Source of the DNA: an uncultured Elusimicrobia bacterium
Lineage (GTDB): Bacteria > Elusimicrobiota > Elusimicrobia > Elusimicrobiales > UBA9959
DNA length: 48,185 nucleotides
Reading direction: 5' to 3'
NCBI GenBank assembly: GCA_903867985.1
Contig: CAIPTO010000101.1
Coordinates: 1 to 48,185, forward strand
Below, one piece after another: positions 29,125-37,717 of the stretch. How positions within the stretch are numbered: position 1 is the stretch's first letter; the number at the start of each line of letters is the position of its first letter. Made by a program: the position numbers and the translations under genes. Under the pieces are notes generated by a model. It had not been told where the DNA came from. It did not search any database and saw only the letters and a program-made list of their open reading frames with translations.

Positions 29125-29670
29125 ATGAAAACAATATTAACCGCAATTATATTTTTAGGCTTGACCTCCGGCTTCTCCATGGCTGGGGACAGAAAAACCA
29201 CAGAATGCCCCATGACGGCTAAAAGTAAAAAATGCGCGGTCTGCCCGGAGAAATTGAAAGGCGTGCGAACCGTAAGCCGGAACACGGCGAATGGCGTGGA
29301 AATAACCATGTCCGCCGTGGACAAAGAACTCGCCGCGAGGATTCAGGAAATGGCTCTGGTCCACTACAACGCTAAAGACACCCTGGACGCCAACTGCCCG
29401 GGCCGCGTGGAAGGCGCCCGAACGAACATAATAAACACTGAAACCGGAGCAAAAGTGGAAATTACCGGCACGACTCCGGAAATGATCAAGAAGATCCAGG
29501 AAGCTTCCGTGAAAGGGCATGGGATGTCAATCTCCGCCGGGGAAATAAAAAAAGGCCCTGTCAAAAAATCTGAGCGATCGGTTAGATATATCTGTCCCAT
29601 GGGTTGCGCGACCTCGGACAAACCGGGCAAGTGCCCGAAATGCGGGATGCAGATGCAGGAGAAGAAGTAA
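29125..29670 (+). CDS. Secreted Cys-rich protein with C-terminal heavy-metal-binding-type domain and two internal repeats
   Basis: Signal peptide; two CP..x..G.RT..xNT.xG modules; C-terminal YICPMGCATSDKPGKCPKCGMQMQ. Confidence 0.75.
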   Translation: MKTILTAIIFLGLTSGFSMAGDRKTTECPMTAKSKKCAVCPEKLKGVRTVSRNTANGVEITMSAVDKELAARIQEMALVHYNAKDTLDANCPGRVEGARTNIINTETGAKVEITGTTPEMIKKIQEASVKGHGMSISAGEIKKGPVKKSERSVRYICPMGCATSDKPGKCPKCGMQMQEKK

Positions 29671-29677
29671 AAACGCC

Positions 29678-30349
29678 ATGGTTACGAAAATGCTCCGCAA
29701 AGTTTGCTTTTTTAAAACCCTGACGCCGAGGGAAATAAACCAGATCCTGTCCATCGCCAGGCTTAAGCGTTACAAAAGCGGCGATCTGGTATTCATGAAG
29801 GAAGATATCGGCAACAATTTTTTCATAGTGAAGTCAGGGCGGATAAAGATTTACACCTCCATAGGATCGGAGAAAAAAAAGACATTCGCTTTTCTTAAAA
29901 AAGGGGACTTCTTCGGAGAGATGTCGCTGTTGGGCGGCAAAGTCCGCTCAGCCTCCGCCCGGGCCGTGGAAGAAAGCGAACTCCTGGTAATATCAAAGAA
30001 TAACTTCAAGGAGCTTATCCGTCAGAGTCCGGATTTTACCCTAAAACTGCTTTACACGCTGGCGAACCGCCTTAATAAGACCGACAAAGAAATAGAGTCA
30101 ATGCTGTTCCATAACATTCTGGGCCGTCTGGCCGAAGCTATAATAGATTTAACCAAGGACAACCACGCCAAAATCATAAAGATAGCCATAGACCAGAACG
30201 AACTGGCGGAATACATGGGAACCACCCGCGTACCGGTCTGCAGGGCCATAAATACGCTCAAGCGCAGCGGAGTAATAGAATACCGTAGGGGAGAACTCAC
30301 GGTATTGAGCATGGATAAGCTCCGCTCGATTTCCGGCAACGCCGTATGA
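29678..30349 (+). CDS. Crp/Fnr family transcriptional regulator
   Basis: cNMP-binding fold GDFFGEMSLLGG..RSASARAVEESELLVI and HTH IDQNELAEYMGTTRVPVCRAINTLKRSGVI. Confidence 0.92.
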   Translation: MVTKMLRKVCFFKTLTPREINQILSIARLKRYKSGDLVFMKEDIGNNFFIVKSGRIKIYTSIGSEKKKTFAFLKKGDFFGEMSLLGGKVRSASARAVEESELLVISKNNFKELIRQSPDFTLKLLYTLANRLNKTDKEIESMLFHNILGRLAEAIIDLTKDNHAKIIKIAIDQNELAEYMGTTRVPVCRAINTLKRSGVIEYRRGELTVLSMDKLRSISGNAV

Positions 30350-31605
30350 ACATACACTCCCTCAGGGGTTTTAGAGATTTATTACCGCCCGAATCGACCC
30401 TGTTCGCGTGCATAGAGGCCTCGGCCCGGGAGGTCTTCGCGCTTTACGGATACCAGGAGATACGGATCCCCACCATAGAATCCAAAGAATTATTCGTCAA
30501 ATCCACCGGAGACACCACCGATATCGTTGAAAAAGAAATGTACGCCTTCACCGACCAGGGAGGCAGGGAGGTTGCGGTGCGCCCCGAGGGCACTCCTGGC
30601 GTAGTCCGCGCTTACATAGAGCAAAACCTGAGCCAGAGCGGCAGGAACGGAAAATATTTTTATATAGGCAACATGTTCAGAGCAGAGCGCCCCCAGGCCG
30701 GCCGCTACCGCGAGTTCACGCAAATAGGGGCCGAATATATCGGCAACGCGTCCCCATTTGCCGACGCTGAAACCATCACCCTGCTGGTGAGGCTGCTGGA
30801 AAAAGCCGGCTTGCCCGGACTTTCCGTGGAGATAAATTCTCTCGGCTGCGGAGAGTGCCGCAAGAGCTACCGCGAAATCCTGTTAAATCATCTCAAGGCC
30901 AACATCGCCACACTCTGCGAGCCGTGTAAAAATCGGATAGACCGCAATCCGCTCCGGGCTCTGGATTGCAAGATAGACGGCCCCGCCCTGGCTGAAAAAG
31001 CCCCGAAACTTACCCTATGCGCGCCCTGCGCCGAACATTTTGACAGGACCCGGACACTGCTGAAATCTTCGGGAGTGGAATTCACGGTTAACCTGAATAT
31101 GGTCCGCGGCCTGGATTATTACACCCGCACCGTGTTTGAAGTTAAGAGTTCGGCGCTGGGAAGCCAGGACGCCGTTGCCGGCGGCGGACGTTACGACGAT
31201 CTTGTCAAATCCATGGGCGGCCCGCAGGCCCCGGCCATCGGCTGGGCCATGGGCGTGGACCGCGTGGCCATGCTGTTGAAGGACAAAGCTCCGGCAACGG
31301 CTCCGGCCGTGTTCGTGATTGCGGCCTCCAAAGAAGCTCAGGACGCGGCCTTTAAAATCCTGGGCGAACTGCGCGCGCAGAATATAAGCGCCGATTTCTC
31401 AAATTTAGAGCTGAGCCTTAAATCCCAGCTCCGCTCCGCCGACAGATCAGGCGCCGTCATCGCCGTCCTTCTTGGCGAGGAAGAAGTACGGAATTCCGTC
31501 TGCGCCATAAAGTTCCTCAAGGAAAAGCGCGAACAGCAGATAGTGCCGGCAGCCGGACTTATCACCGAATTGAAACAAATTCTCGGCAACGCCCCGACGC
31601 CGTAA
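30346..31605 (+). CDS. hisS: Histidine--tRNA ligase
   Basis: LRGFRDLLPPES, motif 2 MFRAERPQAGRYREFTQIGAE, GLDYYTRTVFEV; ATGA overlap with the Crp gene. Confidence 0.96.
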   Translation: MNIHSLRGFRDLLPPESTLFACIEASAREVFALYGYQEIRIPTIESKELFVKSTGDTTDIVEKEMYAFTDQGGREVAVRPEGTPGVVRAYIEQNLSQSGRNGKYFYIGNMFRAERPQAGRYREFTQIGAEYIGNASPFADAETITLLVRLLEKAGLPGLSVEINSLGCGECRKSYREILLNHLKANIATLCEPCKNRIDRNPLRALDCKIDGPALAEKAPKLTLCAPCAEHFDRTRTLLKSSGVEFTVNLNMVRGLDYYTRTVFEVKSSALGSQDAVAGGGRYDDLVKSMGGPQAPAIGWAMGVDRVAMLLKDKAPATAPAVFVIAASKEAQDAAFKILGELRAQNISADFSNLELSLKSQLRSADRSGAVIAVLLGEEEVRNSVCAIKFLKEKREQQIVPAAGLITELKQILGNAPTP

Positions 31606-31616
31606 CCAGGAGTTAT

Positions 31617-33383
31617 ATGTCAATCACTACCACAACATTCCGCACTCATAACTGCGGGGAACTTACCGCGAACAACATCGGGCAGACCGTCACGCTGTGC
31701 GGCTGGATGGATGTAAAGCGCAACCACGGAGGCGTCATATTCGTGAATCTGCGGGACCTCTACGGCGTCACGCAGGTGGTGGTCAAGCCGGAAAATCCGG
31801 TTTTCAAGTCAGCCGAAGACCTCAAGAGCGAATATGTCCTGAAAGTTACCGGTAAAGTTTCGGCCCGGCCCGGCGCGAACGCCAACAAAGGCATGCCCAC
31901 CGGAGAAATAGAGGTGGAGGCCGGGTCCCTCGATGTGCTGAACGTCTCCCAGCCCCTGCCATTTGAGCTGAGCGAGCACGCCGGGGTCAACGAGGACACC
32001 CGCCTCACCTACCGTTTTCTCGATCTGCGCATGCCCCGCATGGCAAAGAACCTGGTATTAAGGAGCCGTCTCTCACAGGTGGTCCGCAATTACCTCTACG
32101 CCCTCGACTTTAACGAGATAGAAACTCCTATGCTGACCCGCTCTACGCCCGAAGGCGCGCGCGACTTCGTGGTTCCGTCCCGCAACAACCCCGGAAGGTT
32201 CTACGCTCTCCCGCAGTCGCCACAACAGTTCAAGCAGGTGCTGATGATGTCCGGCATGGACCGCTACTTCCAGCTGGCCCGCAATTTCCGCGACGAGGAA
32301 TTACGCTCCGACCGCCAGCCCGAGCACACACAGATAGATCTGGAGATGTCGTTCGTGGATGAGCAGGATATCGCCCACGTGGTCGAAGGCATGATGCAGG
32401 CTGTTTTCGCCCATATAAGCGAAGAGATCTCCGGCCCGTTCCCAGAGATGGAATTTTCAGATGTTATGCTGAAATACGGCTCCGACAAGCCTGATCTGCG
32501 CTACGGCCTTGAGATAAAGGATTGTTCCGATATTTTCAAAACTTCCGCCTTCAAGGTTTTTTCTGAAACCCTGGCGGGGGGCGGCGTCATACGCGCGATA
32601 AAGGGGGAGAAAGGCGCCTCCTTCAGCCGCGGCGACATGGACAAACTGACAGACCTCGCAAAGAAGCACGGCGCCAAAGGCCTGGTCTGGCTGCGCTTTA
32701 AAGATGGAAAATTCGAATCCCCTACGCTTAAATTCATGACGGAAGTCGAACTTGCCGCGCTTAAAGCCATGCTTTCGGTGGGGGAAGGCGACGCGGTATT
32801 CATGGCCGCCGATAAACCCGCAGCGGCTGCGTCCTGCCTCGGAGCGCTGCGCAATGAACTTATTTCCCGCCTGAAACCCGCGCAGATAAAAAAGTGGGCT
32901 TTCCTGTGGGTGCGGCATTTTCCTCTGCTGGAAAAGGACGCTGAGTCCGGCAATTGGACTTTCACGCACAATCCATTTACCGCGCCCATGCCGGAAGAGC
33001 TCCACAAACTGGACACGGACCCCGGTAACGTCCGCTCATGCCAGTACGATCTGGTCCTTAACGGCGTGGAACTTGGCTCCGGTTCGGTCAGGAACCACAC
33101 CCGCGCCCTGCAGGAAAAGATCTTCGCCCTGATGGGTTACGACAAGGAGCAGGTGCAGCGCCGCTTCGGCATGATAGTCAACGCCATGGACTACGGCGCG
33201 CCGCCTCACGGCGGCATAGGCATAGGCTACGACCGGCTAATCGGCATAATCTGCGGCACCGACTCTATCAGGGATGTAATAGCGTTCCCTAAAACCACCA
33301 GCGGCGCCTGCCTGATGAGCGAAGCCCCATCAACGCTGGACGAGAGACAGCTCAAAGAATTGCATCTCAAGATAGAGGCGTAG
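31617..33383 (+). CDS. aspS: Aspartate--tRNA ligase (bacterial type with GAD domain)
   Basis: HNCGELTANNIGQTVTLCGWMDVKRNHGGVIFVNLRD, FRDEELRSDRQPEHTQIDLEMSF, GIGYDRLIGIICGTDSIRDVIAFPKT. Confidence 0.97.
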   Translation: MSITTTTFRTHNCGELTANNIGQTVTLCGWMDVKRNHGGVIFVNLRDLYGVTQVVVKPENPVFKSAEDLKSEYVLKVTGKVSARPGANANKGMPTGEIEVEAGSLDVLNVSQPLPFELSEHAGVNEDTRLTYRFLDLRMPRMAKNLVLRSRLSQVVRNYLYALDFNEIETPMLTRSTPEGARDFVVPSRNNPGRFYALPQSPQQFKQVLMMSGMDRYFQLARNFRDEELRSDRQPEHTQIDLEMSFVDEQDIAHVVEGMMQAVFAHISEEISGPFPEMEFSDVMLKYGSDKPDLRYGLEIKDCSDIFKTSAFKVFSETLAGGGVIRAIKGEKGASFSRGDMDKLTDLAKKHGAKGLVWLRFKDGKFESPTLKFMTEVELAALKAMLSVGEGDAVFMAADKPAAAASCLGALRNELISRLKPAQIKKWAFLWVRHFPLLEKDAESGNWTFTHNPFTAPMPEELHKLDTDPGNVRSCQYDLVLNGVELGSGSVRNHTRALQEKIFALMGYDKEQVQRRFGMIVNAMDYGAPPHGGIGIGYDRLIGIICGTDSIRDVIAFPKTTSGACLMSEAPSTLDERQLKELHLKIEA

Positions 33384-33390
33384 CAAGCCG

Positions 33391-33558
33391 GATGCAAAAC
33401 CGTCTAGCGGCAAAGCAGTTTGGATGTAAAGCGATCTAGACAAATCACTGAATCGCTATGCCTCTAAGTTGCTAGACGGCTTTGCATCTAAATCGCTGAT
33501 TGGCTGTGCCTCTAAGCTGCTAGATTGCTTTGCGTCTAAATTGCTGATTTGCTATGAC
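33391..33558. repeat. Array G: period-8 repeat with 24-nt higher-order unit and inverted left half, ending on the lipA start codon
   Basis: 33455-33558 reads GCTATGCC TCTAAGTT GCTAGACG GCTTTGCA TCTAAATC GCTGATTG GCTGTGCC TCTAAGCT GCTAGATT GCTTTGCG TCTAAATT GCTGATTT GCTATGAC; IR 33391-33408 vs 33471-33488 (17/18). Confidence 0.9.
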
Positions 33559-34441
33559 ATATCCAGATTGGATCCTTGAAGAGGTAAAAAGGAGCAAGGC
33601 CGGCCTGCGGGACAGTTCTTCGCGCAATACAATAGGGGACCTTGCCAACGCCCGCCTGCACACTGTCTGCGACGAGGCCCTATGCCCTAACAAGGGCAAA
33701 TGCTTCTCGCAGGGAGAGGCGACCTTCCTTATCCTAGGCGACATCTGCACCAGGTCCTGCCGCTTTTGCGCCGTTTCAAAAGCAACACCCGAGCCGCCGG
33801 ACGCCGGCGAACCGCGCCGCGTCGGGGAACTGTCTAAAAAATGGAAACTGAACTATGTCGTCTTCACCTCACCGACACGCGACGACCTGCCCGACGGGGG
33901 GGCCGCGCACTTCGCCGAAACTGTGCGCGAACTGCGCAAAGCCGACCCCGCCATAAAAACGGAACCGCTCATCCCGGATCTTAAGGGCGATATGAAAGCT
34001 CTTGCGACGATACTGGCATCCGGACCGGATGTTTTAGGGCACAACGTGGAAACCGTCCCGGCGCTTTACGCCAAAGTGCGCGCTGGCGCCGATTATAAGC
34101 GTTCTCTGGGGATAATCAAAGCCGCGCGCCGCATGCGCCCGAATATCCTGACCAAATCGGGACTGATGCTGGGTTTGGGGGAAAGCGAAAATGAGATAGA
34201 TAACGCCCTCGCGGATCTGCGGGAGAACGGCTGCGACCTTCTGACTTTAGGGCAGTATCTCGCGCCGTCCAGAAATCATCTGCCTGTTGAACGATATCTA
34301 GCTCCGGAGGAATTCTTATTTTGGGAAGAAAGGGCTGAAAAATTGGGTTTTAAAGCAGCACTTTGCGGACCGCTGGTCAGAAGTTCTTATCGCGCCGGAA
34401 CCCTCTACCGGAAAGCAAGACGGAAGATGGACAGTATTTAA
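33554..34441 (+). CDS. lipA: Lipoyl synthase
   Basis: CDEALCPNKGKCFSQGEATFLILGDICTRSCRFCAV double-cluster motifs. Confidence 0.95.
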   Translation: MTYPDWILEEVKRSKAGLRDSSSRNTIGDLANARLHTVCDEALCPNKGKCFSQGEATFLILGDICTRSCRFCAVSKATPEPPDAGEPRRVGELSKKWKLNYVVFTSPTRDDLPDGGAAHFAETVRELRKADPAIKTEPLIPDLKGDMKALATILASGPDVLGHNVETVPALYAKVRAGADYKRSLGIIKAARRMRPNILTKSGLMLGLGESENEIDNALADLRENGCDLLTLGQYLAPSRNHLPVERYLAPEEFLFWEERAEKLGFKAALCGPLVRSSYRAGTLYRKARRKMDSI

Positions 34442-34447
34442 TATTTC

Positions 34448-35149
34448 ATGAAAGACGACAGAACAATAACTTTTATATGGATGAAAACGAGCTGGGACTT
34501 CTGCCTGGATAACTATTTTTGCATCCTGCCGGCCATATTGGCTTTCCAGATAATAGCCGTTATGCCCTCGCTTCTGATCTGGAAATATTTTGATAACCGA
34601 TGGTACGCCCTGCCCTGGGAAGTAATGATAGGCGCCCCGATGACAGTGGGAATAAATCTGTTCTTCATAAATCTGAACCGCAATGGGCAGGCGGACTACG
34701 CAGATCTTTTCCGCGGCTTTTCCATTTTTCCGGCCGCCGTGTCAGTTTCCTTCGCTTACGGACTGATTGTTACCGCCGGACTGGTAATGCTGGTTATCCC
34801 CGGAGTAATCTGGGGCCTCAAGTATATTTTCTCCCAATATTCTGTTATTTACAAAAGGACAGGTTTTAAAGCCTCTTTCTTGCACAGCTCACTTATCACC
34901 AACGGTTTTAAAGAGAGACTTCTGCCTGTAGCTCTGCTGTGGGTTACGCTGGAAACACTCACCCCTGGCATTATGAAGGCCGAAGGCTCAATAACCAGCA
35001 TGCGGCTGGTCCTTGATCTTAAGCCGTGGGCCGTGACAGCATTTACATTAAAGACTCTGGTCTTCCTGCCCTGGCTTGATATGGTGCTGGTCAGAGCCTA
35101 CCTCGACCTGGTAAAACACAATGAACGACAAGTGATTCGCGGCGAGTGA
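34448..35149 (+). CDS. Hypothetical multi-pass membrane protein
   Basis: Hydrophobic segments, e.g. AYGLIVTAGLVMLVIPGVIWGLKYIFSQYSVIYK; same strand as lipA. Confidence 0.65.
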   Translation: MKDDRTITFIWMKTSWDFCLDNYFCILPAILAFQIIAVMPSLLIWKYFDNRWYALPWEVMIGAPMTVGINLFFINLNRNGQADYADLFRGFSIFPAAVSVSFAYGLIVTAGLVMLVIPGVIWGLKYIFSQYSVIYKRTGFKASFLHSSLITNGFKERLLPVALLWVTLETLTPGIMKAEGSITSMRLVLDLKPWAVTAFTLKTLVFLPWLDMVLVRAYLDLVKHNERQVIRGE

Positions 35150-35161
35150 TTTATAATCGGC

Positions 35162-35201
35162 GCTGCCGCGCTGTCTTCCTGCCGCTCTGCCGCGCTAATC
35201 T
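35162..35201. repeat. Array H: period-8 repeat directly abutting a start codon
   Basis: GCTGCCGC GCTGTCTT CCTGCCGC TCTGCCGC GCTAATCT then ATG. Confidence 0.75.
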
Positions 35202-36422
35202 ATGCGGGAACTTGATTTAATTTTCTACTATACAAAGGAAAACCGATATAGCTTCAACGCATTGGGCGGAGCGCTTGAAAGCTCCGGTCTGATTGGCGTA
35301 GATATTCTCCTCCCGAAAACCGAAAAAACTCTCGTAGAAGACGTCAGCGCCTCTTTGGAAAAGGGGCGCGCGACGGCGATAGCCTTATCTTTTTTTACCG
35401 CTCAGGCTCCGCATACGGCAATGCTGATCAAGCGTCTGCGCGGGCGCTTCGGCAGCCGGGTGTTTATATTGGCGGGCGGCCCGCACCCCAGCGGGGCACC
35501 GGAAGCGGTCAGAGCCATGGGGGTTGATTACGTTATAAAGGGGGAAGGTGAAAAAGCCATAATTGATCTCTCTCGCGCGCTACTGAAAGGCGAGGCGCCC
35601 GTAGAGACGATCATCACGACCCCCCGGGATCTGATAATGGACGATTATCTTCCATTTTCGCCGAAGTGGCATATGTTCGGCTCAATAGAAATAACGCGCG
35701 GCTGCCCTTTCGGTTGCTCCTACTGTCAAACCGCCTATCTTTTCGGAGCCAGGCAGCGTCACCGGAGTCTTGACAATATCCTATCCATAGTCGGCCTGAT
35801 GAACGCCGAGGGGCTGACCGATATCCGTTTTCTCTCTCCGGACGCCTTCGCCTACGGATCAAAAGACGGCCGCACTCTGGCTTTGGGCAAAGTGGAAGCG
35901 CTTCTGAAGGGCACACGCGAGATAATAGGCTCTAAGGGAAAGATATTTTTCGGCACCTTTCCTTCCGAAGTCAGACCCGATCACGTGACCTTGGAAACGC
36001 TGGAACTCACCTGCCGCTACGCAAGCAATAAGCGTCTGGTCATAGGCGCCCAAAGCGGCAGCCCGCGCATGCTGGAGACAATACGCCGCGGGCACACCGT
36101 TTACGATATCTACCGTGCGGCGGAGCTGGCCGCCGCCGCCGGATTCGACGCTAATATCGACTTCATCTTCGGCCTCCCGGGCGAAACCGAACATGACGCT
36201 GAGCTGACCATAAAAGTTATAACGGACCTGGTAAAAATTGGCGCCAGGATACACGCGCACACATTTATGCCGTTGCCGCAGACCCCGTTCGCCAGGGAAT
36301 CTCCCGTCCCGCTAAGCGCCAGAACCGAAAAATTACTCAGGACTCTGTGCTCACGCGGTCACGCCTTCGGCCAGTGGGAACGCCAAAGAGTGACCGGGGG
36401 GGCGGGGAGAAAAACAATTTAA
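35202..36422 (+). CDS. B12-binding domain / radical SAM protein
   Basis: N-terminal cobalamin-binding-like GSRVFILAGGPHPSGAPEAV...DYVIKGEGE and radical SAM GCPFGCSYCQT. Confidence 0.88.
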   Translation: MRELDLIFYYTKENRYSFNALGGALESSGLIGVDILLPKTEKTLVEDVSASLEKGRATAIALSFFTAQAPHTAMLIKRLRGRFGSRVFILAGGPHPSGAPEAVRAMGVDYVIKGEGEKAIIDLSRALLKGEAPVETIITTPRDLIMDDYLPFSPKWHMFGSIEITRGCPFGCSYCQTAYLFGARQRHRSLDNILSIVGLMNAEGLTDIRFLSPDAFAYGSKDGRTLALGKVEALLKGTREIIGSKGKIFFGTFPSEVRPDHVTLETLELTCRYASNKRLVIGAQSGSPRMLETIRRGHTVYDIYRAAELAAAAGFDANIDFIFGLPGETEHDAELTIKVITDLVKIGARIHAHTFMPLPQTPFARESPVPLSARTEKLLRTLCSRGHAFGQWERQRVTGGAGRKTI

Positions 36423-36503
36423 AGACACGGCCCGAGGGCCGCCATAGGCCTTTGGGCCCAAATGTTCTTGGGTATAAGGCCACTCGAAGCACAAGAGAAC
36501 GAA

Positions 36504-36512
36504 TGGTATAAT
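36504..36512 (+). promoter_or_regulatory. Extended -10 promoter element
   Basis: TGGTATAAT upstream of the 36539 ORF. Confidence 0.45.
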
Positions 36513-36538
36513 ATTTGTGCGTTATAATTTCAATATGA

Positions 36539-37441
36539 GTGCGGGGTATGATGAAAAAAATAAATATAGTCTCTGTTTTCTCACTTATCTTCGCGGCAGT
36601 TGCATATGCCGGCGCTGAAGATATAAAAGTAAATTTTGACGGCAAGAAGTCTGCCGATAATGTAAAAATGGATTTTGTCCTGCCGGCGACACCCGCGCCC
36701 GCAGCCGAAGGGGCATCCGATCTTAAATGCGGACACGTCTCCGGCGAGATAACAAAGTTGCATCTTCTGGCACAGACCTCAAAAAGCGCACTTTTCACCT
36801 ACGCCGACACCGAACCGCTTTTCAAAGAGTTTGTGGACATGTGGACGCCTATACTTGAAAAATTCAATCTCAAACCCGCCGGCGTTGAATATAAAAACGA
36901 CCTGGGCACGCTTAAATATGAATCTGCCAACGGCATGGTAGTCCGCGATTTTATGGCCGAAAAGCTTCATTATAACGCTTTAGACGCGGCGGACATGGGG
37001 AAACTCCAGCACGAACTGCTTGAGCCGCTGGAAAAATCGGGCATGACGCCGGTGGCTTCTTTTAATATCAAAAATGATATCTTCCGCCCGACCTTCAACA
37101 TCTATTATCTGACGAAACCCAATGATAACCCGGACCACGAGGTCCGCCTGCGCCAGCTCATGAATGGCGACGACATTGACTTTGACATTGTTGCCGGAGC
37201 CGTGCAGGTCGTGAAGAAAGACGCATCTTTCTCCCTGGTTTACATCGGCAAACAGCTTGGTTTTAAAACCAAGTGGTCCTCCACTGAAGAAGGCGTAAAG
37301 ACCAAACTTGAGGAGTACAAAAAGTTCCTTGTAGAAAACAACAAGGAATTCATCGGTTCAAAAATCGTGAAGCTGGATCAGCCCTATACCGCCGGCGATA
37401 TGGTCATCAATTACGTAGTCAATATGTACTTTTTTCAGTAA
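36539..37441 (+). CDS. Hypothetical exported protein
   Basis: Signal peptide MMKKINIVSVFSLIFAAVAYAGA; no recognised domain; real start may be the ATG at 36548 or 36551. Confidence 0.7.
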   Translation: MRGMMKKINIVSVFSLIFAAVAYAGAEDIKVNFDGKKSADNVKMDFVLPATPAPAAEGASDLKCGHVSGEITKLHLLAQTSKSALFTYADTEPLFKEFVDMWTPILEKFNLKPAGVEYKNDLGTLKYESANGMVVRDFMAEKLHYNALDAADMGKLQHELLEPLEKSGMTPVASFNIKNDIFRPTFNIYYLTKPNDNPDHEVRLRQLMNGDDIDFDIVAGAVQVVKKDASFSLVYIGKQLGFKTKWSSTEEGVKTKLEEYKKFLVENNKEFIGSKIVKLDQPYTAGDMVINYVVNMYFFQ

Positions 37442-37472
37442 TAGCGGCACGCGCTAAAAGCAGAATATAAAT

Positions 37473-37518
37473 GAAGCCGGACGCTGTGGGGAGGATTCTC
37501 CTTACAGCGTCCGGCTTC
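37473..37518 (+). terminator. Strong hairpin after the 36539 ORF
   Basis: 15-bp perfect stem GAAGCCGGACGCTGT / ACAGCGTCCGGCTTC; no clear U-tract on this strand. Confidence 0.55.
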
Positions 37519-37563
37519 AAGCGGTATGCGGAGGCTAACCTGAAAACTTTAGTTAAAGTTTTC

Positions 37564-37660
37564 CGCCCGCATAGCGGGCGCCATTCGGGAGGCATACACC
37601 TCTTCGGGCCGGGCGCGCATAGCGCTGGGCCCTCAGCCCGCTCTGCGGGGAATCCTGCAG
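37564..37660. repeat. Cluster of short GC-rich hairpins (REP-like)
   Basis: CGCCCGC-ATA-GCGGGCG (37564-37580), GCGC-ATA-GCGC (37615-37625), GCCCGCTCTGCGGGG near 37637-37650. Confidence 0.55.
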
Positions 37661-37717
37661 AATAATTATGTTCCCTTGTCTATCCAATGAGAACTACTCT
37701 GAACTGCAGGATTCAGG

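Noticed and set aside
33391-33558. CRISPR array
   Set aside because: Units are 8 nt with no spacer/repeat alternation and no cas genes; a degenerate tandem array instead
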